NCBI GenBank assembly: GCA_026225945.1
Contig: JAMJFZ010000696.1
Coordinates: 248,001 to 312,000, forward strand
Direction of reading: 5' to 3'
Source: Cricetomys ansorgei
Lineage: Eukaryota > Chordata > Mammalia > Rodentia > Nesomyidae
DNA length: 64,000 nt
Shown: in pieces, positions 11,167 to 24,590 of the stretch
Numbering within the stretch: position 1 is the first letter of the stretch
Layout: the number at the start of each line of letters is the position of its first letter
Position numbers and translations under genes: made by a program
Notes under the pieces: generated by a model
The model's database searches: none
What the model saw: only the letters and a program-made list of their open reading frames with translations
What the model was told of the DNA's origin: nothing

Positions 11167-11199
<33 letters not shown>
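11167..11199 (+). repeat. (TG)n microsatellite
   Basis: A TG run of about 33 bp in otherwise unique sequence. Confidence 0.95.
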
Positions 11200-11201
<2 letters not shown>

Positions 11202-12254
11202 AATCTTTCTAAGGAGTTAGATCTGCTGGGGAAAGATACATTTTGAAGACACACTGGTGTTGAGCTCAGAATCTATCTAAGAAAACTGTCTAAAGACAAG
11301 AGGTAGCTGAGTTATAGTCCTTGCAAGACATGGACATAGAACCTGGGTAGGACACTGGAGGAGGAGGAGGGCTAAATGTAGACTAGCTTCTCTAGGCCAT
11401 CTTGTGGTCCTTAACCTTTACCAGATCTTACAGGTTTTGTTTAAGGACTATTTTGCTCCAGTCCCATATGAACAGCTTCTGCTTTCCCCCTCCTTTTTCT
11501 GTAGTTTCTGTGGTGACTGGGATAACAAGAAAGTTATCTACTCTAAAGATAACATGGTAAACTTCCTCTTTGGGAAGCCTAGTAGTTAGACTATGTGTTT
11601 GGAACCAGGGCACATGGCTGGCAGCTCCTGGGCATCTCTGCCATCTACTAGGAAGAACTTTCCTGATGTTTAATGGCTTCGAGGGTGCTGACCTTGCAAA
11701 CACAGTGTCAGGTGCAAGAATCTCTGGCTCTCCTCCAGTTTTCTTTTGAGCCTGCTCCTGCTTTAACAACACTGTGGGCTGAGGTTGCTCAATTGGTTTC
11801 ATTTTTGTTATACTTTCAAATACTAGAATTTTGGTAGCAGGGGTTAAATGAAGCAATTAGGATCAAAATCACAGTTTAATAGCAGTTGTGACTTAGTCAC
11901 TAGTTCTCTAAAAACATGCACTATTCAGCCCACTAGACACGAAGGCATCCATCAGCTTTGCTAGAATTGCATGCTGACTTGATGGTCTGGTCCAGGAAAT
12001 GAACTTTCCGAAACCCACTGTGATTAGCATCTCACAGTAAGTGGCTGTCTTCTCCACACTGACCATCATGACCTGTTTTACTCATGTTCCATATGCTGGA
12101 ATTTACTAGAATATCCTGTACTTTCCATTGTAGCCAAAGTAATCTGTACTGATTGTAGTTATGAAGCCATTTTCACCAATCTAGTGTGCCATTCTGGCGG
12201 GGCACGCGTGCTTTCTCTCTTCCCTCCCTCTCTTATCTCTCTCCCTATCCCCTC

Positions 12255-12495
12255 CCCCTGTGTGTGTGCACATGCGCACCCATACAGTTAGGTGTCTATG
12301 CCTACAGAGGCCAGTAAAAAGGGCTTCAAATCTGGAACTGAATTTATAAAGCCATTGTGAGATACCCAGCATGGGTGCTGGAATTTGAAATTGGGTCCTC
12401 CACAAGGATTCATACTCAGATTCCTCCTGAAACTCTTACAAGAGAGCTCTGGCCGCTTGGCTGAGAATATCACTCTCAGCCTCTGAGCTATCTGA
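12255..12495 (-). repeat. Degenerate B3-type SINE
   Basis: It reads 'gtgtgtgtgcacatgcgcac', then 'gtgagatacccagcatgggt' and 'ctcagcctctgagctatctg', matching a reversed and diverged B3. Confidence 0.55.
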
Positions 12496-12685
12496 AGGAA
12501 GCCTCCCCCTTACTTTTTGCCACTGAGGGTCTTCTGTCCTCCCTTAATCCCTGTTCTCTTGCATGTCATTTATCCTTCCTGTTCTTTGCTCTCACCAAGG
12601 TTTACCACCAAGGCTGATCACCAAGGCTGACCACCAAGGCTTATCATATAATTCACTTTGTTTTGCCCTCCCTTTTAATTTCTTC

Positions 12686-13082
12686 TTAAAAATATTTATT
12701 TTTATTTTATGCATATTTTTGCCTCCATGTATGTATGCATACCACATGTATGTTTGTCACCCCCAGGAGGTGTGGAAGCTCCTGGAATTGGAGTTAAGGA
12801 CAGGTGTGAGCCATTGTGGGTGCTGGGGACCAAACCTGGTCCTCTGAAAAAACAGTAAGTGCTTTTAACTGCTGAGCCATCTCTCCAGCCCCTGTCTTTT
12901 AATTTTTTTTAAATTACACTTATTTTATTTATGTGAGTGTATATGTCACAGCACACACGTGTTCAGAGGACAACCAGCATAAGTGGGTGATTTCCTTCTC
13001 CCATGTAGATCCCAGGGATAGAATTCAGGTCAGCAGTCCTGGTGACAAGCCCTGATACCACTGAGTCACCTCATTAGCTTCC
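12686..13082 (-). repeat. Two adjacent B3/B2-type SINEs
   Basis: 12686-12893 ends with the clear reversed tRNA-like head 'ctgctgagccatctctccag'. 12905-13082 repeats the layout with a more diverged end ('accactgagtcacctcatt'). Confidence 0.8.
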
Positions 13083-13084
13083 CT

Positions 13085-16000
13085 CTCCTTTGAATTTCTG
13101 AAGCTACTTCTCAATCCATATATAGATTGTTAAAATGTCCCCCTACCTGGTCTCTGTAGCTTGTCTTTTCCCAAGACCTTGTCATCATGTTATCTTGCTC
13201 TGCAAAGCAGTGTGGCCTTTAGTTTTGGTCCCATCTGATTCAAATTTCAACTTTTATACTCAGCAGCTGTGTCCTTGGAGGGCTAGAACTTAACCTTCAG
13301 CCTTGCTTTGTCCATGTACAAATGGGTGTGCTGTGCGAACAAAGGGAGCTGACAAATGCCAGACTTCTACATAACATGTTGCCAAAAAAAAGAAAGTGGT
13401 GGGCACAGCGGATGTAGGCCTCACCTGCAGTCTTCAGCAGACCACTGCAGTCTTTTCTGTTGCTGAGGGTCATTGTCCATTAGCCTATTTTCCTGTGTCT
13501 CTGAATTCGGATTCTCTGTCCTTGATAAGATATGTCTCTGTATGCATATTCCTGTCTCTGCCATTGCCCTCACTGAAATATCTGTCTTTGTTTCAAACCT
13601 ACATCTTTTATTTTTTTTCCTTGTGAAGCTTTTCAGAGTTTTCTCTTTCCAGAAAACTTTTTTAGGCGGGTAGGGGGGACTTCCCAGCTAGAATCAGTGC
13701 AAGACAGCAGTCTTACAAATGTGTTCTTGCCACTAGATGGAGTACCAGGACAGAGGCCCTGAGGCAGTGGCTACTTAAGCTTTTGAAATTCAGCCGTGGT
13801 TTCAGTTGGAGCTTCTTGATGCCCAAATAGCGTTAGAACATGATGGAGAGGATGCCAGGAAAGATGGGAGGGGGAATCCTTGTGGGGCTGGAGACCCCTC
13901 CAAAAGACTAGCAAGCATGGGTTTTGATAAAATGGTAACTCATTTGGATGGCTGCCCTACTGATTCCAATTAAAAGAGAATACAATGACAGGTTTGCAGT
14001 TGGAATTGTTTACCTGCTGCATGGCTTATTAAAATTCCCCAAGTACACTGAACACTCTAGGGAGGCCACAGATGAGTCTTTGGTTTCTTCACAGCCATGT
14101 TCTGTGCCTGGTGCAGTGCTCCAGCTGTGGTCAGACTTACTTATTTACCATTTGTGGGTCATAGAACAAGGACTTTGCTAACTCATTAAAATCTTCTAGC
14201 CGTCTGTGGCTATTTTTCTGAAATTATCCTTTATTACAGGTTGAATTGTGCGTTCTTCAGTGTTAGCGCTAACCCTGATACCTCAGAATGTAACCTCATG
14301 GAGGATAAGGTCTTTATGGCGGTGACTGAGTTAAGATGAGGTCATGAGGGTGGATCCATATCCAGTATTACAGAAAGGGGACATTGCGACACAGAGGGAT
14401 ATAAACTGTAGAATAGGGTCCTCTGTACAAAAGAACTGCCATCTTCATCAGATCACCTGTGCCTGCTTGCAGGAGCTCATCATGATCAGACTTGTGGACT
14501 GTTTATGCTTCCCTAGGGAAAGAATTTTTGTAACATGTAAGAGACAGATGGTTGGAATGCCCAAAAGCTGTGGAGAGAGGCTAGAGCCCTTCCCTCATAG
14601 CCTCAGAAGGAACCAGCTGTTCTAACACTCAAATCTTGGGTTTCTGTTAAAAAAAAACAAAAAGACATTTCTTTTTCTGAAGCCTCTGAATTGGTGGTAT
14701 TTTGTTACTAGACCTCTAGCAAAACACATATATACATCTTTTACTGAAGAGCTTGCCCTGCTCCTTGAACGCTCTCACAGAAGAGCACAGAGTACCTACC
14801 GTCAAGGAAACAAAACTTGAACCTGGAATCTCTGCTAGAGAACTCTTTGCCCTATGGATGATACAGCTGGCCTCTTGGGTAGAGATCTGGGAGTCCTGCA
14901 TTTTACTCAACTTGTAATCTGAGCTTAGACATGTATGTATGGGTGGGCTAGCTCCTTTTGAGATGAGATGGTTGATGTTGGAAAATACTGAGCAACCTTC
15001 ACACAAATATGTCCAAAGGGTAGAGACCAATGATTACAAAAAATTGGCAAAGCCTGGGAAACATGAAAGCCAAGTAGGTTAACAGAGCCTCAGGGTGGCC
15101 TTAGAATTGGGCTTGCTGTTTTTAACCTGCAATTGCGGTTTAAGGGAAATGCTTTCTGAAGGAATCTATTACTGTGGCGATGCTGGAATGCCAGCACTAG
15201 AGAGGCAAAGGGAGGAGGATCAGGTGTCCAAGGTCAGCTTTGGCGGCAGAGGACTTTGAGGACAGCCTGAGCTACATGAAACACGATCTCATCAAACAAT
15301 TCTCCTACAAGAAAGAACCTAAATATGTGTAAAAGCACATCAACAATCTTGTGATTGGCAATGTTAGGGGTAGTGTAGTGCCCTTGTGGAAAGGTCACAC
15401 AGTTGGATCTAGAGGGTACTTAGACCCCCTGGCGGGATTCCTGTCCCCCCAACCCCTTGTGCTGACAGACCACAAGCCACAGCAAAACTCCACCTCATTC
15501 CCAAAAGGCATGGCTGCGATTGACAGAATTGCTTACCTAAGTCCTAGTATCCCTGTCTTAACCAATGGCTCCCATCCCTGGGTACCAAAGACCCTTGCCT
15601 GCCTGAGCCCCATACATGTAATGATCCTTGCATTAAATAAGAGAGAGATAATGCTCCTCTGATGGCCTCTCCTGAGAGTCTGATTTGCTCTAGCAGGCTC
15701 CTAGTCCCCTGATCTGGGACTTGTCTGGATGTGTTGACCCATGCTCTGTGCTTTCCTTCCCAGGGGCTAACCTAAGCAGAAGATAGCTTAGACATGTGCT
15801 TGGGGAGAGAGAAAACAACAGGTTAGCAGTGAAGTGTCAGGTTTTTGTACTTGGTTGTACTGCTGCTGCTTTGACTTGCAGCAAGTTACCCAAGGCCCCG
15901 GGACCTCAATAATCTCATTGGTCTATGAAGAGTATGTTAATATAGCCCACCTCAAGAGCAATTGTGAGAAGTATAACGAGTCCAGTACATCTAAAGGGAT

Positions 16001-16130
16001 TAGAAAGGACCTGCACGATAGTAGCCATTTAATAAATATTGTCAAATTAATAAAACAAGAATTTGGCTGTAGTTGTTCACTACAGAGTTCAAGAACTGCA
16101 TTGAGAAACCCAGTGCTGCAATTAAGGAGT
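13085..16130. other. Intergenic; no gene seen
   Basis: No supported coding sequence. A diverged B1/B4-like stretch lies at about 15170-15300 ('gccagcactagagaggcaaa', 'gaggacagcctgagctacat'). A 103-codon ORF at 15351-15662 on the + strand has no recognisable domain and is probably chance. Confidence 0.55.
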
Positions 16131-16137
16131 TGCCCTG

Positions 16138-16541
16138 GCTAGTTTTATGTCAACTTGACACAACCTAATGTAATCTGAAAGGAGGGAATATTCATTGAGA
16201 AAATGCCTCTCCATAAGATCTGGCTGTAGAGTGTTTTCTTAATTAGTGATCGATGAGGAAGGCCCAGTCAATTGTGGGTGGTGCCATCTCTGGGCTGGTG
16301 GTCCTGTGTTCTATAAGAAAGCAGGCTGAGCAAGCCCATGAGAAGCAAGCCAGTAAGCAGCACCCCTCCATGGCCTCTGCATCAGCTCCTGCCTCCAGGT
16401 CCCTGTCCTGTTTGAGTTCCTGTCCTGACTTCTTCAGTGATGAACAGTGATGTGAAGTGTAAGCCAAATAAATCCTTTCCTCTGCACCTTGCTTTGGTCA
16501 TGGTGTTTCATCACAGCAGTGGTAACCCTAACTAAGACAGT
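16138..16541 (+). repeat. Rodent dispersed LTR-like repeat (CTAACTAAGACA-ending family)
   Basis: It begins 'tagttttatgtcaacttgac', contains an AATAAA-type signal ('ccaaataaatcc') and ends 'aaccctaactaagaca'. The same family occurs at 50190-50500 (+) and 39697-40075 (-). I do not assign a formal family name. Confidence 0.75.
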
Positions 16542-16544
16542 ATA

Positions 16545-17880
16545 CCTTTAGAACGGGCTTCTAACCCAGGTTACATAGACATGAGGATTCCATGAATTTT
16601 TCTGAAGAAGTTTCTAATCTTCTGATATTATATGCTCAGTTTGTGGGTATATACATGTGGGCAGTTTGCATCAGATTTGTTCAGAGACTTCCAAAAGCCT
16701 AAGAAGTATACTGCCTTGGAATTAGGCACGGAGTGAAATATGCAACCCATAGCAGTGTGATATAGTTGTATATGTGTATGTATGTATGTATGCATGTATG
16801 TATGCATGTTTGTGTGTACATGTGCATGAGTGTATGTCCATGTGTGGGGGTGTAGAGCAGAAACCTGCTTTTGAGATTCTATGTCCACACAGGAAAGCTG
16901 AGTCTCACAGGTCTTTGCTTTCCCACAATGCAATGTAGCCCTGATTCCATGTCAAGCCTGATGACCGAGGGCTGCTGCTTTCCTGACTGCTCTGGACACA
17001 CATTCTCTTTGCCATGGTCTAGATGTTTGTGCAGTCATTTGCTCCTTGGAGCCTTTGGGACCCATAAGCCTCAGCCCTTGCATGACTTTTCTGCAATTTT
17101 CCTTCCCTCTTCTCTGACATTTTTAGCTTGAAGATTAATCTTGTTGAGGGGAAAAAAAATGCCAACAAGAAGATTTATTTTTCTGTAAGAAATTGCTCTT
17201 TCCTTTTCTCACACTGACTAAAAGGCATTTCACTGTTCTGTTTTCAGCATTTTTTGAAAGCTTCAATTCATTCTCAGCCTTCCCAAAATTAATTATTGAC
17301 TGGGATCCATATCATTGTGTGTATAAATGTGTATTTCCCATCATTAGATTTCTCTTCCTTTACTGTTTGGATTAATTCATCGTTTCATTCACTCGACAGA
17401 GACTTAATACCAACTTTAACCCAGGCCTGCAATGTAAAAACAAAGCCTCATGGTATTTTTATTCTAGCAAAGGAGACAGAAAACCTGCTCAAGAAAAATT
17501 AAAAAAGACTACAAAGTAAAAAGGTGGAGACAGGATGACCAGGGAAGGAACACCTAGCCATGGAGATGACATTTGAGCAAAAGCTTAAAATCTTACGTTG
17601 ACTTGTGGAAAAAGTACCCAGTCTGAGAGATCAAGTGCAAAGATCCTGAGACAGCATCAGGCTTGGCACAGTGGGGAACTATGAATGATCCTATTGGTTG
17701 CAGCAGAAGACATTATGGGATTGGGTCAGACCTGGTAGTCTCCATAGGCAGAGGTAATGTTCTTTGGGTGATTGGGAGAGTAATCATGGGGTTGTAAGCA
17801 GAACAGTAAGATGCCAGGCATTGATAGTGAATTCTTTTTCTTTCCAACTTGGCTTACATACTTTATTCATTTAATTTTTC
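16545..17880. other. Intergenic; TATG-rich repeat and ancient repeat sequence
   Basis: A (TATG)n-like tract runs at about 16765-16830. From about 17340 to 17830 the sequence resembles the same ancient mammalian repeat type as 1390-2170 ('gacatttgagc', 'gtgcaaagatcctgag'). No gene. Confidence 0.5.
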
Positions 17881-18408
17881 TTGTTTAGAATTATTATTGA
17901 TTTATGTGTATGTGTGGTATACGTGTGTGTGCACATGTGTGTTTGTGTGGGTGTGGTTGCCAATGTGGGTGAGATTGTCATTGGGGTGTCTTTGTCAATT
18001 GCTTTCCACCATATTTTTAATTTTTTTCTCACTTAGTCTGGAACTCAAAATTTTAACTACATCGGCTAGCCCAAGAGTTCCAGGGTTTTGCCTGTCTCTG
18101 CTCCCCAATAGTAGGGTTACAGAGAGTATCACTATGCTTAGTTTTGTTTCATTTTGGTTTTTTTTTTTTTTGAGGAGACAGAATTTCACTATGTAGCCTG
18201 GAACTTGTGATGTAGACCAGCCTGGTGTTAAAGTCAAAGATATACTCTGCCTGTCTCTGCCTCTGCTCCTGAGTGCTGAGATTAAAGGCATGCGCTATTG
18301 CCTGGTGATGTCTGAATTTCTTAATGTGTGTGTGCTGGGGATTTGAACTCAGGTCCTTATGGCTGCTCAGCAAGCACTTTATCCAGTGAACCATCTCCAC
18401 AGTCCCTC
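17880..18408 (-). repeat. SINE cluster with a B1 at 18160-18307
   Basis: The B1 is clear in reverse: poly-T, 'gagacagaatttcactatgt' and 'gattaaaggcatgcgctatt'. Around it lie diverged B3/B4-type pieces ending in the tRNA-like 'atccagtgaaccatctccac'. This suggests a B1 inserted into, or beside, an older SINE. Confidence 0.7.
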
Positions 18409-18409
18409 A

Positions 18410-21400
18410 TTTAGAATTTTTATTGCCTACAATGGGAACATTCACTTTTTTTGCCTTTGGATTTAAACTGTCGCATAGGCTGTTCTTGGGTTTTGAGCCT
18501 GTTGTAGTAGAGGCTGAAATCACATGTTAGCTTTCCTGGGCCTTCAGCTTGCTGATTCAGCCTGCAGGATTTGAGACTTCCAAGATTCCACGAGGAATAA
18601 TATATATGCATATTTTATAACACATAATGTGCATACTTATTTATGTAACATAAACTATATACTATGTAAATATATTTCTAGATTATTCATTCCTATTTAT
18701 CCTGAAATACTGTTTCTGGATAACCTTCCATAACACAGCCAGCAGAGGGCAATCTTTTATCAAATAGGCTTGTTTTCCATATTCCTATTCCCTCTCACTT
18801 CTTACCTCTCACACTTCCTGCTAGGAAGTTTCTAGCAGGAAACATTAGTTTCTCCATACAGTTTCACTTGTAATTTTATGTCATGTACACATAGTTGATT
18901 TAATAAATCTAGGATCTACAAATCAGAGACAGTATTGGATATTTGTGACACTGGCACAATATGATCCTCCCTAGCTCTTCCTGCTAATGACATAGCTTTG
19001 CTCTCTATTACTGAAAATTTTCTGTATATATGTAATGCACGCGCATGCACGCACACAGACACACACACACACACACACACACACATTTTCTCTCTATATA
19101 TAGTTTTGTTTACTGATTCTTGCACAGATCACGAAAACATTATGGTTACTGAATAAATCCAGACACTGATGACAAATATTGTGATTACACTTATATATAG
19201 TATGTACAACAGAGAAATACATACCGAAAGTAAATGAGAGATTACTAGAGACTGTGGGAAAGGGACGTGGATTACTCTTTAATGGGTATTGAGTTTTTGC
19301 TGGGAATGACAGTTTTGGGTAAACGTACTGACGATGGCCACACAATAGTTTGAATATATTTAGTGTCAATAAATTATATACTTAGAAGTAGTTAAATGAT
19401 AAGACTATGTATATCATTCTAGAATAAAATGAAAAATATTCTTAGCAGAAGGTTCTTATGCTATTAGATGTAGCTGTAGCTCTTGACAATGGGGGAAGAA
19501 GTGAGTTCTGAGAGCTGAGGAGGGCAATGTGAAGATATGTGGATTCTCTTTCATTCAGTTACGGAAAACTGTTAGCACAAGGGCTGGATACATACTTGTT
19601 GGATGATTAAATGAATAAATAAGCAAGTATCTGTAACTTCCTAATCTACTTAAATAAATGACTGTATAGCCTATCATTTTGGGCACCTTTGTCAATTATC
19701 TGATGTACATTTAGAAGCATGAGCCTGGTTTTTAAATATTTGCTTGTAATTAGCCTGGAGATAGTGTATTAGTTGGACTAGGCTAATTGCTGCATCAACA
19801 ATTTCTGCATCTCAGTGAGTTGATTCAATAAAGGATTACTTTTTAGCTGTGCTGTGGCTGAAAGCTGATGGAGGAGGCTTCGGGTGGAGGTTGAGATGTG
19901 CTCCATGAAAGCTATTGGGGACCCAGCTTTCTCTTGTCTGGTAGCTTCAATGGCCCATAGGTAGTCAGAGATCTTCCCTTTTGGGACCTGGAAGATAAGT
20001 GAAGGAGCACAGGTGGCCTCTCAGCAGCCAGACCTGGAAGTGTCATACAACCTCTTGACCACATCACATTGGATGCTACAAAGTCACATGATTATCCAAG
20101 GGAATCCCAAAAATGAGATTCCGAGAACTGTGGAGCTACATGTAAAGGAGGAAAAGGGAGTGGTGTCTGGTAAACACACAGCATGTATATACATAATGTG
20201 TAATGATGGAAATTGGAGATATAAGAGAAGCATCATGAGCCAAACATCCCAGCATCTTAGTGCTTAAGAAATAAGAGGAGGAACAGCAAAGACAGGAGGC
20301 TAAAGATAGGCAAAGTAATGGAGGGGAACCCAAGCAGAAGGCACAGGCCTGAGAGGATACTGTGTGAGGGCTGGAACTTTCTCTTTGGGTTGAGTAGCAT
20401 AGAGAATACATATCTATATGTCTTTGTCTATATCTATACATAAGAAAATATTTTTGAGAATTTGACTGTAAAATGGTGAAAGGACATAGGATAGAAGCTA
20501 GTGGCCAGCCAATATGATAGTCAGGATGGGAGTAGAAAATATTGGATGGAAGAGACTTGTGAATATTTGAATGTTACAGGGAAGGAAGCCTGGTACATAA
20601 TGACTGATATAGACCCAGGAACAAGTAAGCAGACTGTTAGACAAACAAGAACTAGTCTTGAAAAAAGACTCATGTATATGGCAATTTGGTTTATGGTGGT
20701 AAAAATAAATACTGGGAAATGGTCTGTTTCTGTCACAGACATGTATATATCGATGTGTTGGAGCATCATTTGTGTGTGTGTGTTTTACTTTTCCTGGAAG
20801 GGCTTTTAAACAGCTTAAAAACATGTTCCAGGAGCTAGAATGAAAGAAGTGTCTAGAGATGGAAAAAATGGTATATTGGGATGATGAGGTTTGATATGCA
20901 TTTACGTGTACATTGCTCTTTGATACTGGCTGCTGTAAGCATCAGTGCTGTGACGTAGAACATGTATAGTTCCATATCTATAACTTTCTCAGCAGTATCA
21001 TGTTTTAGAGATTCATTCACATTTACTCTAGACGACATTGCTCATAAATGTCATGTGACACCTGCTGCTTGCTCCATGTACTGTGCAACAGCCATTGATT
21101 GTAAGAACTAAAACATGACACAGACATCAGAGAGACACTGCCTGTTCTGGCAACAAACATAGCTTCTAAATATGACAGGAAGCTTCTCTTTGTTTCTCTC
21201 TGACCACACTTTGTCCCTGACCCTGTATGGAATCCTGTGAGCTGTGCTTTATTGTATTTGCTGGTCTGGAGCTTTTGATACCCCAAAGGCTTTGCTTGGC
21301 ATTCTTATATCTACAGTATCCGCTGTAGTCCCCTGTCCTCTCAGCATCTTGTTCTCCAAGTTGCTTACTTCTCACATGCTCTTACCAGGTCTGGCAGGAT

Positions 21401-21790
21401 TCCTCTGCGCTGGAGGAATGCTGTCTGTGCTTCTTCAGCCCCCATCCTTCTATCAAGGGATCCAGGTCAGTCATCTCAGCTTGAGACAAGGGTGCAAAGC
21501 ACAGAGTTTTAGAAATTGTAGCCACGTGGATAAATGTGTGGGTGATGGGCTTCAGGGCAGCCGCAGTATGCCAGGAAGCCCATGAGCCCACAGGGAAACA
21601 AAGGGAGGGATGTGCCTGGAAAAGGGCTGCAGATGTTCCAGATTGGGTGAGCTGGGGCAACAGTTTCACCAAGGCTAGGCATGTTGTCCATGAGTACTTG
21701 GGGTCAGGCCAAACCAAAGCCGAGGCTTGCTGTGGCTGCCACAGAGCATGTATTATCCTCAGTGAGCAGTGCACATTGGTGGTTTAAACA
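18410..21790. other. Intergenic; no gene seen
   Basis: Unique to weakly repetitive sequence with a CA tract at about 19055-19085. About 19760-20140 has the look of an old LTR or DNA-transposon relic, which I could not classify. ORFs at 20498-20824 and 21382-21774 show no domain. Confidence 0.5.
19055..19085 (+). repeat. (CA)n microsatellite
   Basis: A CA run preceded by a purine/pyrimidine-alternating 'gcacgcgcatgcacgcac' stretch. Confidence 0.95.
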
Positions 21791-21794
21791 CCTG

Positions 21795-22250
21795 CGGTTT
21801 AAGGCACAGGCATCTATTGATGCCTCACAGTTTTAGAGGCCAGAAGTCCAATATCAAAGTATGCACAGAAATGGTTTCTCCTGAGCCCTTTCTCTTTGGA
21901 ATGCAGTTAGCTGAATTCTTCTCTCTGTCTCTCTGTCTCTGTCTCTCTGTCCCTATGTCTGTCTCTGTCTCTGTCTGTCTGTCTGTCTGTCTGTCTCTGT
22001 CTCTCTGTCTCTCTCTGTCTCTCTCTGTCTCTCTCTCTCGTGTGTGTGTATCTGTGTTTCAATCTCCAAAAGAAACAAGTCTCACTGTATTAGAGTCCAC
22101 TATACAAACCTCACTCTACCTTGGCTACTTGGTTAGAGGTTCTTTCTCTAAGGATAGTTGCATTCTGTAGTATTGGGTATTAGGACTTCAGGATATGGAT
22201 TTAGGAGGGGGAAATTCAGTCCTTATTCATATCCCCTTATGATGTGATAC
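21795..22250 (-). repeat. Old MaLR/MLT-like LTR relic, with an internal (CT)n tract
   Basis: 'cctcacagttttagaggcca', then 'gaagtccaatatcaaag', and later 'gatttaggagggggaaattc' follow the order of mammalian MLT1-type LTRs in reverse. A (CT/CTGT)n expansion at about 21920-22040 lies inside. Confidence 0.45.
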
Positions 22251-22796
22251 ACAGGACCTTGCTGAATGTGTGTAGAGTGTTAAATGAGGCCTTTCTAGTG
22301 AGCTCAGAATTAGTGATCAAGAAACAGAGATGGGAAGTGGCCACACTGGACAGAATCTAAGGCAAGAGGAAACAGACAGAGCTTCCGAGACATGGGAGGA
22401 GCCTAGTCTGCCATGTCTTGATCCCACTGCCCTCTTAGCCTATATCCCATTTGCATTTTCTTAATTCTGATTTTTTTTTTCTGTGAGATGGGAAACTCTC
22501 CAGGGAGATCTTCTCTTACCATTGTCTCTTTGGCTCAATCTCTCAGGATACAGATGACTGAAGATAATGAGGAAGAATTTATTGGCCCTGAAAATGTGTT
22601 GACACATGAACTTAGGCTCATTATTTTTCTCTTTTGTAAAATGGAAGTTCTAGGAATTATACATAGTTTGTGGGGCCAACTGCAAAATCAAAAATCAGGT
22701 CACCCCTTTTAGGAAGCCCCTACTGTCATAGGTTTCCCTGTAGCTTTTAAAATGTGTTTAATGTTACTTATCTCTCTTCTTTAAAAAGTTTAAGGT

Positions 22797-23105
22797 GTTG
22801 GGGAGATGGTTCCGTGGGTGAAGTGCTTGCTGTACAAGCATGAGGTTCTGAGTTTGGATTCTCAGGGCCCACATAAAATCTGGGTATGGCAATGTGTACC
22901 TATAACTCCAGCACTGGGTAAGGGAAGTAGCGACAGTTGGATCCCCAGAGCCCATGGGCCAGCTAACAAATCTAATTGGTGAGCTTCAGGTTCAATAAGA
23001 GACCCTAACTCAAAATAAAATGTAGGAAGTGATAAAGACACTTGATGTTGACCTCTGGCCCCTATATGCATGCATACATACATGAACAACTGCACAACAA
23101 TGAAA
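22797..23105 (+). repeat. B4-type composite SINE
   Basis: A tRNA-like head ('ttggggagatggttccgtgg') is followed by a B1-like segment and an A-rich end with 'tgcatgcatacatacatg'. This is the B4 layout. Confidence 0.75.
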
Positions 23106-23109
23106 CCAG

Positions 23110-24590
23110 CCCAGGTTCTAGCCATTTCTCTTCTCTTGAAACTGGACAGGTGCATACTGTGTGATTATTTCAGAGAATTTGCTCTGCTGGAAAACTGAGT
23201 TGAATCCCAAAATCTAATGTCTTCCACTTCTAGGCATCTGTTGGGCACATTTGGACTTCCCTGATTAGTTTGCACACCAACACCACTCCTCAGCCTCTAC
23301 TCGAGAGTCCCGCACACAGTGTGTATCCCCCTCGCCTTTCACTTGCCTTGGCCTTTGGTACTTTTAGAAGAACAGAATAAAGGATAAACATAAGTCCCTA
23401 AGGGCTCAAATTCATAGCTGAGCTCACATTTATGCCCTAGAACTACAACATTTTTGTTCTTTAGTAGCCTGGGAAATCCCCATGTTCCCTAGCAACAAGA
23501 CCCATTTGGAGCTGTTGCTAGGGAAACCCTGGAATTTCCATAGTTACTGAGAGCTCATGCAGCATCTCTTCTCCTATAGCTGAACATATCTGGTATTAGC
23601 AGAAAGGGGGAAGGGAGCTGATCCACTGCTACCAAAGGGGGCAGGGAAGATTTCACTGCATCTTATGACTCTGCAGAGGGACAAAGAGGTGAGCAGGGCC
23701 AGGGCCACACTGCAAGGTTTATGTATTAGGAGTGCTATCCTCACCACATAGAAACCTCCAAGAAATGAGTGATCAGTTTGGAGTGATGTAGTCTGCTGGG
23801 TTCCCATGGTTCCCAGTGTCCCCAGCATAGAAAGCACTGAATGCATTGTGTTTATTTATCTGGGTTCCCTCTCACTCTGAGTCTATGGGATATTCCTAAG
23901 GCCACATAGTGAACTGCTACAACCTTAGTCCCCAGTGCAGTCACTGAACCTTCCATTATTGTCTTGGGAAGATTGTAGAACAACACTTCTGAATGAATGA
24001 AATAAAAAAATAGGTACATTTAGAAAGGAAATAAATTTTTAATCGAAACACAACTATCAAAATATTTTTCTTACAGCATGATTTTGTCATGAAACATATG
24101 TGGTTCTTCATTAATGCATCAAATAATAAAATGGAGTGGCAAGTTTAATTACAGTAATTTTGAATTAATGGCAAGTTTAAAGGATATTTGGAGAGAGTTG
24201 CTACCATGACTACTGTGATCTAAGGATACCAGCGATTTCTCTTGGTGATAGTCCTGGTTATTATTATCTTGTGACTGGTGGTTTGTACCCTTTATATGTA
24301 AAGCTAAGTTTAAGTTAGATGTTGATAAAAGCAGAAATACATTCTCCCAAATTTAATTCTACAGATTCTTTAAGTGTTATGGAGGTTGTGGACTCCAGGC
24401 TTGAACACAGAATCATGTGTGAATGAGTCATCTCATGCTCACCTCTTTGTCCCTCTGCAGAGTCATAAGATGCAGCGAGTGAGTGACTCAGCAAGAAGGG
24501 AGTGCCTTGTTGCTGTGTTCTTGTTACTTCTTTCAAGAGCTGAGCTATTTAAACAAATAATGCTGGGAACAACTGTATATCACTAAGTCA
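23110..24590. other. Intergenic, with an isolated inverted RFX-like pair
   Basis: No gene is seen. The only notable element is the motif pair at 23484-23527, listed separately. The rest is A/T-rich unique sequence. Confidence 0.55.
23484..23527. promoter_or_regulatory. Inverted pair of RFX X-box-like motifs
   Basis: GTTCCCTAGCAAC (23484-23496) and GTTGCTAGGGAAAC (23514-23527) each match the bipartite X-box. They are near-perfect reverse complements of each other across a 17-bp spacer. The function is inferred from the motifs only; the nearest gene is CETN2, about 15 kb away. Confidence 0.45.

Larger units (their letters stand above)
8650..12250. other. Intergenic, repeat-bearing; no gene seen
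   Basis: Contains dinucleotide tracts and SINEs listed separately. 10440-11150 is purine-rich and resembles an ancient mammalian dispersed repeat ('gggccttgtgggcc'). A 142-codon ORF on the - strand at 11428-11856 has no recognisable domain. Confidence 0.6.

Noticed and set aside
11428..11856. 142-codon ORF on the - strand
   Set aside because: Longest ORF in the left intergenic region, but no recognisable domain and no splice or promoter context. Treated as chance.
16765..16830. TATG and ATGC-rich tract as a regulatory element
   Set aside because: It is a simple tetranucleotide microsatellite with no other signal.
21382..21774. 130-codon ORF on the - strand, overlapping + strand ORFs
   Set aside because: No domain, ordinary composition for random sequence, and open frames on both strands.
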